Shown here in pieces: positions 47,684 through 58,160 of a stretch of DNA of 64,000 nt. How positions within the stretch are numbered: position 1 is the stretch's first letter; each line of letters starts with the position of its first letter. Origin of the DNA: Flectonema sp. DT1601 (Eukaryota > Euglenozoa > Diplonemea > Diplonemida > Diplonemidae); NCBI GenBank assembly GCA_964019425.1, contig OZ025781.1, positions 558,001-622,000 on the forward strand, in the 5' to 3' direction. The position numbers were made by a program, and so were the translations under genes. The notes under the pieces were generated by a model that saw only the letters and a program-made list of their open reading frames with translations, did no database searches and was not told where the DNA came from.

Positions 47684-48385
47684 ATGAATTCAGACCCCGA
47701 ATTCTACGATAAAAGTATATTAGAGTGGCAGACCTACGAAGATTATTTAGATAAATTCGTACAACCAGAAGATCTTTATTATCTAGAAGATCCTGACAAT
47801 GCCAGACAAATTGTAGAACTCGGCTACAAGGGAAAAGATTTCATGAATAGAGATGAGTTTGAGACCGCACGCAAAGCAGCTCTTGAGGGACCTTTAAAAA
47901 GGAAACGATCACTCGATGCAGTTTGCAGTGCTGGAAAAGATCTGTCAAAAAGTGCATTCTTGTATGCATTAGCACAGCGAGAAGAGTTGGTTAGGAATGG
48001 AAAGCTTTCGACTATAATATTTATAAGGGATGTTGTTGATCGAAAAGGACATGAAATATCGGGATACTTAGATTATGGACATCGGTTGAAAACAGAAGAC
48101 TTCGAAGATTACTTCAACAAAAATAAAAAACTTCTTCCAAAACCATCTGACCTGTCCTACTATAATTGGAAAACTCAAACTCTCAGTTACAATAATTCAT
48201 CGACATTTCAGGTAATTGCCGATAACGAGATGGGTCTTCTATTTAAACACAAAAGAGATAGAAAAACGATCAACGTCGATCCTAAAGGCGTTTCCCCAGG
48301 TGATAATTCCCACAGAGTAGTGCTAAAAACCGACGAATACACACAAGTTGTAATATATGACCACGTCACACGACGAAAGAACTAA
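47684..48385 (+). CDS. CFAP299: Cilia- and flagella-associated protein 299
   Basis: 233 residues, the same length as the human protein. The start is the ATG at 47684, 17 bases after ACGCAAACAG, not the frame extension into the inverted repeat. Hallmark stretches are TYEDYLDKFV, DLYYLEDPDNARQIVELGYK, SAGKDLSKSAFLYALAQREE, GKLSTIIFIRD, HEISGYLDYGHRLKTEDFE, YYNWKTQT, QVIADNEMGLLFKHKRDRK and the invariant C-terminus YTQVVIYDHVTRRK. CFAP299 is conserved in organisms with motile cilia and flagella; its exact mechanical role is not settled. It shows that the host is, or recently was, flagellated. The single exon has no odd features. Confidence 0.95.
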   Translation: MNSDPEFYDKSILEWQTYEDYLDKFVQPEDLYYLEDPDNARQIVELGYKGKDFMNRDEFETARKAALEGPLKRKRSLDAVCSAGKDLSKSAFLYALAQREELVRNGKLSTIIFIRDVVDRKGHEISGYLDYGHRLKTEDFEDYFNKNKKLLPKPSDLSYYNWKTQTLSYNNSSTFQVIADNEMGLLFKHKRDRKTINVDPKGVSPGDNSHRVVLKTDEYTQVVIYDHVTRRKN

Positions 48386-48538
48386 CACTAAAACAGTACC
48401 ACGATGATGAATCGCACATAAAACATTTTTTTTTTTTTTTTTTTGTTAATACTTTTTTACTTGGTTTTTTGAAACATTTTTATTTTCCCCCCCCCGTTAC
48501 TTTTTATTTCCCCCCACTAAAGTAATAATACTACAGAG

Positions 48539-49311
48539 ATGCATACTCTATGGCAGCGTCTCAATGTGATGTCGACTGTAGCACTAACTGTGTTGGGTGT
48601 AATGACATCGGTGTTAGCATTATCAACCTGGTACTTTGAATTGTGGACTGGACTACCAGAACCAGCGATAGAGTTAGAGTTCGATAAAATCATGCAAATG
48701 TACCACAACCCTCGACTCGATGAAGAACTTGCCGCAGCAACATTCCGACTAACTGCTGATTTCAAAGAGTTATGGCACTGGAATGTAAAAGTTCTATTTG
48801 TCTATGTTCTAGTTGAGTATGAGCATAATGGTAAACTCAGTGAAGTTACTATCTATGATGATGCTTTGGAAAGTCCTCAAGTTGTTTCACTTGGTCATAC
48901 AGAACCGGAAATTAAATATTTTTTATCTGGAGAGAGGGGGGCTCTACTGTATGTATTTTTTTTTTTTTTTAAATTTTTTTTTTTTTTTTTTTTTATTATT
49001 GTTAACTGAACTGTTAGAAGTTTGGTGTACAAACAAAAGTATCATTTTAAATCTACTTTTCTTTTTTCAAAAAAAAACAACAACAACACCAACAGTGGTA
49101 ACAACTTCACTATAAAAGTAAAATGGCATATCATCCCACACGCAGGAATAATGTATTTTGGTAACAGTGGTATGTAAAAATCATAACTGTTACATTAAAC
49201 TGTTGTGTAACATACATCACATGATTAACAACAATGCAAACAGGTGAGAAAACATTTAGCATACCAAAGACTCAACCCATCACAACAAAGCGATTACATC
49301 ACCACATGTAG
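48539..49311 (+). CDS. SPCS3: Signal peptidase complex subunit 3, three exons
   Basis: Exons 48539-48948, 49096-49169 and 49244-49311 give 183 residues, close to yeast Spc3 and human SPCS3 (about 180). The protein is a type II ER membrane protein that supports the catalytic SEC11 subunit in removing signal peptides. Features: an N-terminal anchor (about 12-35, MSTVALTVLGVMTSVLALST); a lumenal beta-rich domain with FRLTADFKELWHWNVKVLFV, which fits the family's DI.ADL...FNWNTKQLF..; and the C-terminal NNFTIKVKWHIIPHAGIMYF, fitting LSWNVVPNAGIL. The two small last exons were found only by matching these conserved ends, and both junctions keep the frame. The start lies two bases after TACTACAG. 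Confidence 0.93.
48949..49095 (+). other. Intron 1 of SPCS3
   Basis: 147 bases, GTATGTA then two T runs of 15-20; the 3' end is an A run followed by CAACAACAACACCAACAG. Confidence 0.88.
49170..49243 (+). other. Intron 2 of SPCS3
   Basis: 74 bases, GTATGTAAAAATC at the 5' end, AACAACAATGCAAACAG at the 3' end. Joins GNSG to GEKTFSIPK. Confidence 0.88.
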
Positions 49312-49666
49312 GAGGTGATATTTTTAGCAGGTCTTTTGTTACAACGGTTTGGTACATGAGGATTACTCTGACGGTGTTTTTTTTTTTTTGACGCCGTTAG
49401 GGACATCTTGGTCACTGCGTTCTGATAGCGCAGATGCATAATTGGTGTCCAACCTGTAGTCATGCTTGAGGAGGGGAAAAAAAAAAAATGACAAAAAAAA
49501 AAAGAAAAAAGAGAACCAGGACACAACTGTGTCATCCGAGTATTTTGATGTTTGTTGTTTCCGAAAAGATGATTTTTCCTTTTTTTTTTTGATTGTGGAA
49601 TACCAATTTTTTTTTTTTTTTTTTTTAAAAAATTATTCAACAGTCCCCCCCAAACGCCAACATACA
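49312..49666. other. Spacer between SPCS3 and the kinase gene
   Basis: Contains T and A runs and a small hairpin TGCG-CGCA near 49418-49434. The acceptor for the kinase gene is probably TTATTCAACAG, ending at 49643. No gene is seen. Confidence 0.45.
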
Positions 49667-50623
49667 ATGGCAGTAATTAACATAAATATAGGGGATTTAT
49701 TAGAAGGGGGTAATGTAATAGGAGAAGGTGGATTTGGAGTGGTCCACGAGTGTAAGATGGGAGGAAACAGAATAGCTGCAAAGTGTGGAAAGCGAGCGGG
49801 GATAGAGGAAGAAGTTCGGATCCTCTCCATGGTTCAAGGTAGTGAATATATAATAAAATTGATGGGATCAGTAGTTGAAGGCAATACGATGTGTATGTTG
49901 ATGGAGCTGTGCGACGTCGATTTGGAAAAAATAATGAAATCTCAGCATCTGGAAGAAGACTGTTCTCGTTGGGTTTTAAACAACATTACGACAGCACTTT
50001 GTCATATGCAATCTCTGAATATTACTCATGGTGATGTGAAGCCTAGTAATATCTTGTTATCGACGCCTTCAGATCAAACATCACCAATGGTTTGTAGGTT
50101 AGCAGACTTTGGAAGTGCTTCTCTTAGCTCAACAATACCGACTACTATTTCTCAGGGATATCGAGCACCTGAATCCATAATTGGATCCCAGAAATCAGTG
50201 CGATCATTTGAGATTGACGTCTGGTGTATTGGAGTCCTCTCTCTTCACTTATCAATGAAAAATCAAAATCCTTTCAACTCTGGTGCCTTGTCATCTCTTT
50301 GCTCGATGTGTGAGTTCGCGACGGGAGACTTCCCACATCCAGTTGAAGGAGTTGACACACAATACACTGAAACATTCTTCCAACTGTCAAAGAAAACAAA
50401 AAAGACTCTTCCGAACAATTTCTGTAAGAAAGCATTAGTACTGAAACCTTCTGAACGACCAAGTCCAAAAGAGTTACTTGAAGAGACGTACCTGTCAGAA
50501 GCTATACCTGTTCGTATAAACGCTCTTAGCCCAGTGCGTGCAGGAGCTCGTATGGTTCTCGGCGATATTACTCCACCACCAGCACAGAGTGGTTCTCCTT
50601 ACAGATACGATCGAAGGTGTTAG
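49667..50623 (+). CDS. Protein kinase, probably Ser/Thr
   Basis: 318 residues; I start at the ATG at 49667, 23 bases after an acceptor CAG, and drop an upstream frame extension made of translated A/T runs. All core motifs are present: Gly loop GEGGFGVV (about 19), Lys in RIAAKC (about 38), Glu in the C-helix (EEEVRIL), HGDVKPSN (about 121; HGD in place of HRD), ADFG (about 145) and YRAPE (about 163), then DVWCIGVLSLHL. It should therefore be active. The kinase domain fills most of the protein; a short C-tail (about 285-318) is Pro/Arg-rich. I cannot place it in a subfamily; HGD kinases occur among Bud32, PLK-like and divergent protist kinases. Confidence 0.92.
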   Translation: MAVININIGDLLEGGNVIGEGGFGVVHECKMGGNRIAAKCGKRAGIEEEVRILSMVQGSEYIIKLMGSVVEGNTMCMLMELCDVDLEKIMKSQHLEEDCSRWVLNNITTALCHMQSLNITHGDVKPSNILLSTPSDQTSPMVCRLADFGSASLSSTIPTTISQGYRAPESIIGSQKSVRSFEIDVWCIGVLSLHLSMKNQNPFNSGALSSLCSMCEFATGDFPHPVEGVDTQYTETFFQLSKKTKKTLPNNFCKKALVLKPSERPSPKELLEETYLSEAIPVRINALSPVRAGARMVLGDITPPPAQSGSPYRYDRRC

Positions 50624-52061
50624 TTTTCATTTTCAAAAAAAAAAGAAATGGCTGTCTGCAGGTATTTTCTGGTTTTTTTTATATTATATTCTCAAATTGT
50701 TCGTTTCTCGACGTGGAATTCAATTGGTGGGTTAATTTGATTTCTGTCTTTCACTCTATTATTATTATTATTATTATTATTATAGTTGCTTATCACGTAA
50801 CCTCGGGGATACAAGAAAGCTCATGACGCCTTCACAAGCTCTTACGTACCCCGAGCAACAGCTCTGTTTTTTTTTTTTTTTTTTTTTTTTTTCCCCCTTT
50901 CTTTCTTCGTGGAGTGCTGGGCGCAAGGTGGACTTCGTTCCGCACTGCTTATTCACGTATGTTAGGGTTGGGTCTTTTTAATTTTTTCCAATTCTTCCTT
51001 TTCCTCTTTCCATCTTATTTTAATAGGAAATTTCTTCTTAATTAAAAAAAAAGAAGAAAAAAAACAACAACAGCAAAAAAAAAAAAAGGCACTGCTGCTG
51101 TTGCCTTTGTTTTTATATGTCAGCAAGAAACAGCTGACCAGAGTCGTTATGGCGACTCAATGTCGTCTGTTTTTCTTTCTTCGCCGTCTGTTCTCTAGTG
51201 AGTGACCATTCAAAAGTTGGACAACAACAACAACGACAACAAAACAAAGAAAAGAGAAAAAAAAATTTAATAAAATAAAAAAAAAAATGTATCTTTAAAA
51301 AAAAAGAAATATAGAAATAAATGAACAAAAAAATATAATCCTAGAACAAAAAAAAGAAAAAAAAAAAAGAAAAAAAAGAAAATTCCTCTCATTTTTATTA
51401 GAATTCTGGGTACTTGAGGTGCAGTGATCCAAATCGTTTTTTTTCTCTGTTTTTACATACAAAAAATCGATAGCATAGTCTGGTCTAACCGTGTGAGACT
51501 ATAAGACTGCACACCGAGGTTCTCCTTTCCCTTAGATTATAATTTTATTTTTTAGAACAATTAAAAAAAAAAAAAAAAAAAAAAAGCAAAGTTAACATTC
51601 AAAGCGAGTTACTTTGCATAAATCCCGTGTCAAAAAAAAAAAATAAAAAAAATAACAAAAAAAATCCACTTTAATGGCTTTTTTTACATCTCCCTTTGTT
51701 ATGATCGCTTTACGCGATCTCTTTGTCTATTAACATGTTTTCTTTATTGCGATATGCGATACTTTGTCAAGCATCTAGAGCCTTAGCGTGGTATGTATGC
51801 CACTTTTTTTTTTTCTTTTTTTTAAAAAAAAATTTATATGAGTTGTTTGAAAACTAATTGTAGTATTCGTCAACAAAACATATATATTTTTTTTTTTTTT
51901 TTTGTTGATTTGCTATTTTCATTTAGTGAATTCAACATCGACTTTTTTTGTAAATTTAGTATTCGCTTGTTATTGTTTTTTTTTTTTGTATCGATGGAGT
52001 TACTTCTTTCAAAACAGTTTAACAAAAAAAAAAAAAAAAAAAAAAGAACAACAACAACAAC
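50624..52061. other. 1.4-kb spacer, homopolymer-rich
   Basis: No gene is supported. Islands of normal composition are 50790-50860, 50895-50970 and 51400-51530. Small hairpins: GATCGC-TTTAC-GCGATC (51704-51720) and GTGG/CCAC followed by a T run (about 51789-51812), which is terminator-like. A run of CAA triplets directly precedes the next start codon. Confidence 0.45.
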
Positions 52062-55000
52062 ATGATTCTTCATATTAAATGCATTTTATGGATGGTATTA
52101 ATCTCCGCAGCTAGTTCAGCCTTCACAGAGCTACGATTATTACCGTTGACTGAAGAAGTATTGAAAGTTATGATTGTAGACAATAAATTATACGCATTCT
52201 CAAGGGATAATTTATTCAAGTGGGATCTCAGCGGAGGCGCAGAGACGCCGACTAATAAAATAACAAAAGCAGCACCTAAACGAATCCGTCAGTTTTGGGT
52301 AGGAACAGATTACGGCTATGCTATTTTAAATAAACTTGTTGTTATATTTAACGTTGATACGTTGGCGTTTGAAAGGAAAGTTAAACCTCCAATACTTTTA
52401 AAACCGAAGGTACTCATCGGAAGTGACACACACCTCTACATCTACGAATCCCAATCTCGTTCAATAATGAAATTTCTACGTTCTGGAACTGCTGTGACAT
52501 TCGTAGTGAAGTCGCTCCCGATTGTATTGGTCGCAGCTGATGACAGTTGTTTTGAAATGAAGCTTGACGCAACACACTTGAGAGCGGCTTTCGGAAAGAC
52601 TGGTGTCCTTACTTTTGATGAAGATCTTGTTCTTGTTGATACTTACACAAATGGGAAGATTATGACAAATGTAGAAAGAGTTCCTGGTGCTGGGCTGCTT
52701 GTCGCACCGATACTTCAGTCACTAACAGGTGCAGCTTCTGGACCATTTACATCTGTTCTTGATACAACACGATTCGTGACTACTACTTCGATAATCAGCC
52801 CTCCAGAAACTTCAGGAAAGGCGTTTGTTTTGAGTGCTCGTCATCTTGCTCAGGTTAACCTGAATACTCTCCAGGTGGGGGAGTTTTTTATAAATAATAA
52901 AAACCCTAACGACGTGTGTTATTATCATGATGGTACCTCAATGGTATTCTACACTGCAACTCTAAAGGGTGTTAAACTGATCAAATGGGGAGTCGTTACT
53001 CCTGCACCAACTGCAGTGCCGACTGCCGTACCTACCGCTGTTCCAACTGCAATTCCAACAGCCGTACCAACTGCCGTACCAACTGCGGTGCCAACTGCCG
53101 TACCAACAGCCGTACCTACCGCTGTTCCGACTGCCGTACCAACTGCAATTCCAACAGCCGTACCTACCGCTGTTCCGACTGCCGTACCAACTGCAATTCC
53201 AACAGCCGTACCTACCGCTGTTCCAACTGCAGTGCCAACTGCCGTACCAACTGCGGTACCAACTGCCGTACCTACCGCTGTTCCGACTGCCGTACCAACT
53301 GCAATTCCAACAGCCGTACCAACTGCGGTGCCAACTGCGGTACCAACTGCCGTACCAACTGCAATTCCAACAGCCGTACCTACCGCTGTTCCGACTGCCG
53401 TACCAACTGCAATTCCAACAGCCGTACCTACCGCTGTTCCGACTGCCGTACCAACTGCAATTCCAACAGCCGTGCCTACCGCTGTTCCGACTGCCGTACC
53501 AACTGCAATTCCAACAGCCGTACCAACTGCGGTGCCAACTGCGGTACCAACTGCCGTACCAACTGCAATTCCAACAGCCGTACCTACCGCTGTTCCGACT
53601 GCCGTACCAACTGCAATTCCAACAGCCGTACCAACTGCGGTGCCAACTGCGGTACCAACTGCCGTACCAACTGCAATTCCAACAGCCGTGCCTACCGCTG
53701 TTCCGACTGCCGTACCAACTGCAATTCCAACAGCCGTACCAACTGCGGTGCCAACTGCGGTACCAACTGCCGTACCAACTGCAATTCCAACAGCCGTGCC
53801 TACCGCTGTTCCGACTGCCGTACCAACTGCAATTCCAACAGCCGTACCTACCGCTGTTCCAACTGCAGTGCCAACTGCCGTACCAACTGCGGTACCAACT
53901 GCCGTACCTACCGCTGTTCCGACTGCCGTACCAACTGCAATTCCAACAGCCGTACCAACTGCGGTGCCAACTGCGGTACCAACTGCCGTACCAACTGCAA
54001 TTCCAACAGCCGTACCTACCGCTGTTCCGACTGCCGTACCAACTGCAATTCCAACAGCCGTGCCTACCGCTGTTCCGACTGCCGTACCAACTGCAATTCC
54101 AACAGCCGTACCTACCGCTGTTCCGACTGCCGTACCAACTGCAATTCCAACAGCCGTACCTACCGCTGTTCCGACTGCCGTACCAACTGCAATTCCAACA
54201 GCCGTACCTACCGCTGTTCCGACTGCCGTACCAACTGCAATTCCAACAGCCGTACCTACCGCTGTTCCGACTGCCGTACCAACTGCAATTCCAACAGCCG
54301 TACCTACCGCTGTTCCGACTGCCGTACCAACTGCAATTCCAACAGCCGTACCTACCGCTGTTCCGACTGCCGTACCAACTGCAATTCCAACAGCCGTACC
54401 TACCGCTGTTCCAACTGCAGTGCCAACTGCCGTACCAACTGCGGTACCAACTGCCGTACCCACCGCTGTTCCGACTGCCATACCAACTGCAATTCCAACA
54501 GCCGTACCAACTGCCGTACCTACCGCTGTTCCAACTGCGGTGCCAACTGCGGTACCAACTGCCGTGCCAACTGCGGTGCCAACTGCGGTACCAACTGCCG
54601 TGCCAACTGCCATTCCTACCGCTGTTCCAACTGCAGTGCCGACTGCTGTTCCGACAGCCGTGCCTACCGCCGTGACAACTGCAATTCCAACTGCGGTACC
54701 AACAGCCGTACCTACCGCTGTTCCAACTGCGGTGCCAACAACCGTGCCAACTGCCATTCCTACCGCTGTTCCAACTGCAGTGCCGACAGCCGTGCCTACC
54801 GCCGTGCCTACCGCCGTGCCTACCGCCGTGCCTACCGCCGTGCCTACCGCCGTGCCAACTGCAATTCCAACAGCCGTACCAACTGCGGTGTCAACTGCGG
54901 TACCAACAGCCGTGCCTACCGCTGTTCCGACTGCCGTACCAACTGCGGTGCCAACTGCCGTGCCAACTGCCATTCCTACCGCTGTTCCAACTGCAGTGCC

Positions 55001-57092
55001 GACTGCTGTTCCGACAGCCGTGCCTACCGCCGTGCCAACTGCAGTGTCGACTGCGGTACCAACTGCCGTACCTACCGCCGTGCCGACTGCCATTCCTACC
55101 GCTGTTCCAACTGCAGTGCCGACTGCAGTGCCTACCGCCGTGCCGACTACAGTGCCAACTGCCATTCCTACCGCTGTTCCGACAGCAATCCCAACAGCCG
55201 TGCCTACTGCCGTACCTACTGCTGTTCCAACTGCAATTCCAACAGCCGTGCCGACCGCTCTTCCGACAGCTGCACCAACTGCAGTGCCGACTGCGGTACC
55301 AACAGCCGCACCTACCGCTGTTCCAACAGCCATCCCAACCGCGATACCGACAGCGGTGCCAACCGCAGTGGCTATTCCAACTGCGATCCCGACAACCGTA
55401 CCTACGGCCGTGCCGACTGCGGTGCCAAGCGCTGTTCCAACTGCCGTCCCAACTACTGTTCCGACTACACTCCCAACTGCGCCACCCACTACTCTACCGA
55501 CTGCAATGCCAACATCCATACCGACCGCAGTTCCTACTGATACAAACACCACATCAGATAGTACCACAACTGTTCTTATTGATGACGCAGTGATACCAAT
55601 CCAACAGAATACTACTGAAGAAGAGATTAATGTTGTGCTACCGGAGGAAACGAAAGCTGCAATCAAATCAGTTGAAGTTGCTGGTGACACAGTCGCAGCT
55701 ACTTCTGCGTTATCTCTACTAGCTGGGGGATCACATGCTTCAGCAGTATCAGCAAGGTTAGTGTTGATTGTTGATAATATGGAGTGTTTAATTGAGGGTG
55801 AAGGTGAAGTAGATCTTCCAAAACTCATTCACCCTCTCGGATTCAAAATACGAGGATCCCAAGAGGCTGGTTGTGTTATTGGATTTCTAATACTGTCAGC
55901 ATCGAGTTATTTAGTTTTTACAATAATTATTCATTCATACAAAGCATTTCGAAAAGTCTCTTTAATAAAAGCCATGGCTCGCTTTAGATATCCCACCATT
56001 GTTTTATTGGTTCCACTGTTCCTGTCTATTGGTTGTTTGGAGAACAGTTTTTCTTTGATTATTTATTCTCCAGATGGTGTTAAGAAGTTCATCGGTGTAA
56101 TAGGGACATTATTGTGTATTGGGATGTATATTTTGTGTGTTAAAGTTGTTGGTTCTATCAGGTTTGAATCTGAGTTTAAACCTGTTCAGAAACAAAGAAG
56201 TGGTCTAAAGAAATATTTCTTAGGATCAAGTGAATGGGTTTCAACGGATGATACCATGCACTGTGAACGAATGGGAATCCTTTTTGATAATTTTTGTGAA
56301 AGGCCTTGGTCAAGAGGGAGATACCTTCTTCTTGACATCTTTAGTATCCTCCCACTGTCACTCATTACCGTTATAAAAGTTGATACTTGGTGGAAATGTT
56401 CGGTTAAGGCATTCTCTCTCTCATTTATATTTTTCTTTATGAGCTTTACTTGTTTGGTGTGGAAACCTGGAGTCACTGAGTTTCTTAGCCATTTACTTTT
56501 TTTGGTTAACTTTTTATCTGCTATTGGTCTTTCATTGTGGGGTATTGGATTCGCCCTCTCAAGCAGCACCTCTCCACTGATAACAATTGGTACTTACTTT
56601 ATTATGTTGGGAATGCTTGCGGGATTTTTTAGAGCTATATATGATGTTATGACTTGGATTATTCAATTTCGTAGTAGTCAAGAACTACCCACCCAGGAAG
56701 ATGTTATTAGTGAGGAATTAGAATTATGTGTGTTTGAAGAGGAAGACAGGTTCTCTGAAAACGTGTCAGATTATTCAAAATCGTTTGACACTCCTGCTGT
56801 CGCATCGAATTGCACTCCGTCGCCAGAACATGCAGCATCTCAATCACGTATATCTAAACGTAGATCCAGAGGAACTATGTATCGTAGCTTTGCTAATAAT
56901 GTTAACGGTCTTGACAACTCATTGCTTTCAATGCCAACGATTTCGAAATGGCAACGTCGGAGAGGTATGACTCAAATTTCAGCAAACTCATCAGCGTCTC
57001 TTCACCCAACTTCGTCAGAATACGATGCGACGTCGGTATTGAGTCGTAGGCGAGATATATTCACACCTGATAGTGAACATGTTACTGTTTAA
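52062..57092 (+). CDS. Surface membrane protein with a giant PTAV-type repeat and multi-span C-terminus
   Basis: 1676 residues. A signal peptide (MILHIKCILWMVLISAASSA) leads an ectodomain (about 23-310) with repeated short beta-strand units. About 210 tetrapeptides PTAV/PTAI then follow (about 315-1160), a proline/threonine stalk probably O-glycosylated. After an acidic NTT-containing linker, the C-terminus (about 1275-1540) has about seven hydrophobic segments, then a Ser/Arg-rich cytosolic tail. The stalk plus multi-span end recalls large kinetoplastid surface families such as DGF-1-like proteins, but I cannot prove homology. The start ATG is at 52062 after a CAA-triplet leader, with AG about 15 bases upstream. 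Confidence 0.85.
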   Translation: MILHIKCILWMVLISAASSAFTELRLLPLTEEVLKVMIVDNKLYAFSRDNLFKWDLSGGAETPTNKITKAAPKRIRQFWVGTDYGYAILNKLVVIFNVDTLAFERKVKPPILLKPKVLIGSDTHLYIYESQSRSIMKFLRSGTAVTFVVKSLPIVLVAADDSCFEMKLDATHLRAAFGKTGVLTFDEDLVLVDTYTNGKIMTNVERVPGAGLLVAPILQSLTGAASGPFTSVLDTTRFVTTTSIISPPETSGKAFVLSARHLAQVNLNTLQVGEFFINNKNPNDVCYYHDGTSMVFYTATLKGVKLIKWGVVTPAPTAVPTAVPTAVPTAIPTAVPTAVPTAVPTAVPTAVPTAVPTAVPTAIPTAVPTAVPTAVPTAIPTAVPTAVPTAVPTAVPTAVPTAVPTAVPTAVPTAIPTAVPTAVPTAVPTAVPTAIPTAVPTAVPTAVPTAIPTAVPTAVPTAVPTAIPTAVPTAVPTAVPTAIPTAVPTAVPTAVPTAVPTAIPTAVPTAVPTAVPTAIPTAVPTAVPTAVPTAVPTAIPTAVPTAVPTAVPTAIPTAVPTAVPTAVPTAVPTAIPTAVPTAVPTAVPTAIPTAVPTAVPTAVPTAVPTAVPTAVPTAVPTAVPTAIPTAVPTAVPTAVPTAVPTAIPTAVPTAVPTAVPTAIPTAVPTAVPTAVPTAIPTAVPTAVPTAVPTAIPTAVPTAVPTAVPTAIPTAVPTAVPTAVPTAIPTAVPTAVPTAVPTAIPTAVPTAVPTAVPTAIPTAVPTAVPTAVPTAIPTAVPTAVPTAVPTAVPTAVPTAVPTAVPTAIPTAIPTAVPTAVPTAVPTAVPTAVPTAVPTAVPTAVPTAVPTAIPTAVPTAVPTAVPTAVPTAVTTAIPTAVPTAVPTAVPTAVPTTVPTAIPTAVPTAVPTAVPTAVPTAVPTAVPTAVPTAVPTAIPTAVPTAVSTAVPTAVPTAVPTAVPTAVPTAVPTAIPTAVPTAVPTAVPTAVPTAVPTAVSTAVPTAVPTAVPTAIPTAVPTAVPTAVPTAVPTTVPTAIPTAVPTAIPTAVPTAVPTAVPTAIPTAVPTALPTAAPTAVPTAVPTAAPTAVPTAIPTAIPTAVPTAVAIPTAIPTTVPTAVPTAVPSAVPTAVPTTVPTTLPTAPPTTLPTAMPTSIPTAVPTDTNTTSDSTTTVLIDDAVIPIQQNTTEEEINVVLPEETKAAIKSVEVAGDTVAATSALSLLAGGSHASAVSARLVLIVDNMECLIEGEGEVDLPKLIHPLGFKIRGSQEAGCVIGFLILSASSYLVFTIIIHSYKAFRKVSLIKAMARFRYPTIVLLVPLFLSIGCLENSFSLIIYSPDGVKKFIGVIGTLLCIGMYILCVKVVGSIRFESEFKPVQKQRSGLKKYFLGSSEWVSTDDTMHCERMGILFDNFCERPWSRGRYLLLDIFSILPLSLITVIKVDTWWKCSVKAFSLSFIFFFMSFTCLVWKPGVTEFLSHLLFLVNFLSAIGLSLWGIGFALSSSTSPLITIGTYFIMLGMLAGFFRAIYDVMTWIIQFRSSQELPTQEDVISEELELCVFEEEDRFSENVSDYSKSFDTPAVASNCTPSPEHAASQSRISKRRSRGTMYRSFANNVNGLDNSLLSMPTISKWQRRRGMTQISANSSASLHPTSSEYDATSVLSRRRDIFTPDSEHVTV
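53003..55540 (+). repeat. Minisatellite coding for PTAVPTAVPTAVPTAI
   Basis: About 2.5 kb of tandem 12-base units, mostly organised in higher-order 48-base blocks that are almost identical in the first 1.5 kb (CCAACAGCCGTACCTACCGC, TGTTCCGACTGCCGTACC, AACTGCAATT). Blocks with GCGGTGCC and TGCAGTGCC variants alternate. The 3' third is more varied. The high identity implies recent expansion or gene conversion; copy number probably varies between strains. Because the unit length is a multiple of 3 and stop-free, other frames and the antisense strand are also open here. Confidence 0.95.
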
Positions 57093-57435
57093 TGTTTAAT
57101 GTTTTTTTTTTTTTTTTTTTTTTTTAATTTTTTTTTTTTTTGTATTTTTTATTTCTCCTTCTTCTGGCTTTGGCGAAACAGCCAAAAACGTGACCCTCCC
57201 TTGAATTCCCATCCGAAGTCCGTTGTGATCTCACACTGCGTCCGGATGTTGAAAACCCGTTTAAAAAAAAAGCTAGCAATTTTTTGTTTTTTTTTCGTTT
57301 GTTTGTTGAGCCAAAAAAATAATGTTGGCAGCACACGTAAACCTCCTTTCTGGTTCTCTCAGTTTCAGCCGGTTTCATGGTTTTGTGCACAAGCACATCC
57401 TGTATAGTTACTTCTTTTGGTTCTTTTGGTCTTCT

Positions 57436-57550
57436 TGAAGTTGGAGAAGAAACAATTCAGTTTAGGAGAACCGTTTTATTTATTGTGGTTAAAATGTTAT
57501 CTATTTCTTCTGTGCTGTCAGTATTACTGTCTTGTGATCAACGAAATTTT
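57436..57550 (+). repeat. Dispersed repeat family 1, diverged copy F
   Basis: GTTGGAGAAGAAACAATTCAG, GGAGAACCGTTTTATTTATT and TGTCTTGTGATCAACGAAAT share order and spacing with copy E at 39369. Confidence 0.6.
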
Positions 57551-58117
57551 ATTTCCCTTTCCATTTTATTATGGATTTTCTCCAATGAAATCTTACTACA
57601 GGGTGAGTTCCCTATCGTTAGTCGTTACTGACTGGGTTCTCTGTAGTATAAGATAAGTTTTTTTTTTTTTTTTTTTTTTTTTTGTCCCCATGGATGAAGG
57701 GGTATGGTGCAATAAAAAATAAAAAAAAAAAATAAAAGGCACAAATTACTTCTTTTTTTCTTTCTTTTTTTTTCTCTCTCTCCCTCTCTCTTTTGAGTTA
57801 GTTTCTTTTCTTCTTCTTTTTTATGTTTTATGATCCGTCACATGCATATCAGACTGCACTTTCTTTGCGAGAAAAAAAAAACTTAGTAATTAAAATCTCG
57901 ATGGTTTTTGAGATTGGTTCGCCGGTCTTATTATCCATTAGGGTGTTACTTTACAAGTTTTTATCCACTGGTTGGTTACTGTGGATTTTTTACAAATATC
58001 AAAAAAAATATAGTTTTTTTTTAATTTTTTTAATTTATTTTTTTTATATTTATTTCCTCCTTTCCTTAGGTTTTTTTGTTCTGTTAATGGGACACTGTGC
58101 TATGATTAGGATTATTA

Positions 58118-58160
58118 GCCTGTGTCTCGCCCAATGCTCATCCTGTGTTGCACAGGCTTA
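58118..58160. other. Hairpin followed by a T run
   Basis: AGCCTGTG (58119-58126) pairs with CACAGGCT (about 58150-58158) and TTTTTTTTTT follows. It has the form of a small Pol III-type or structured transcript end. No family is recognised. Confidence 0.45.

Noticed and set aside
51490-51530. LSU domain V piece with ACCGTGTGAGAC
   Set aside because: It lacks the near-universal GACCGTCGTGAGACAGGTT; only a partial resemblance.
52949-55828. Open frames of 959 codons on the minus strand and 851 codons in another + frame
   Set aside because: They exist because the PTAV minisatellite has a period divisible by 3 and no stops; the products are simple repeats (GTAV, Cys/Asn/Arg-rich) with no start context or domain.
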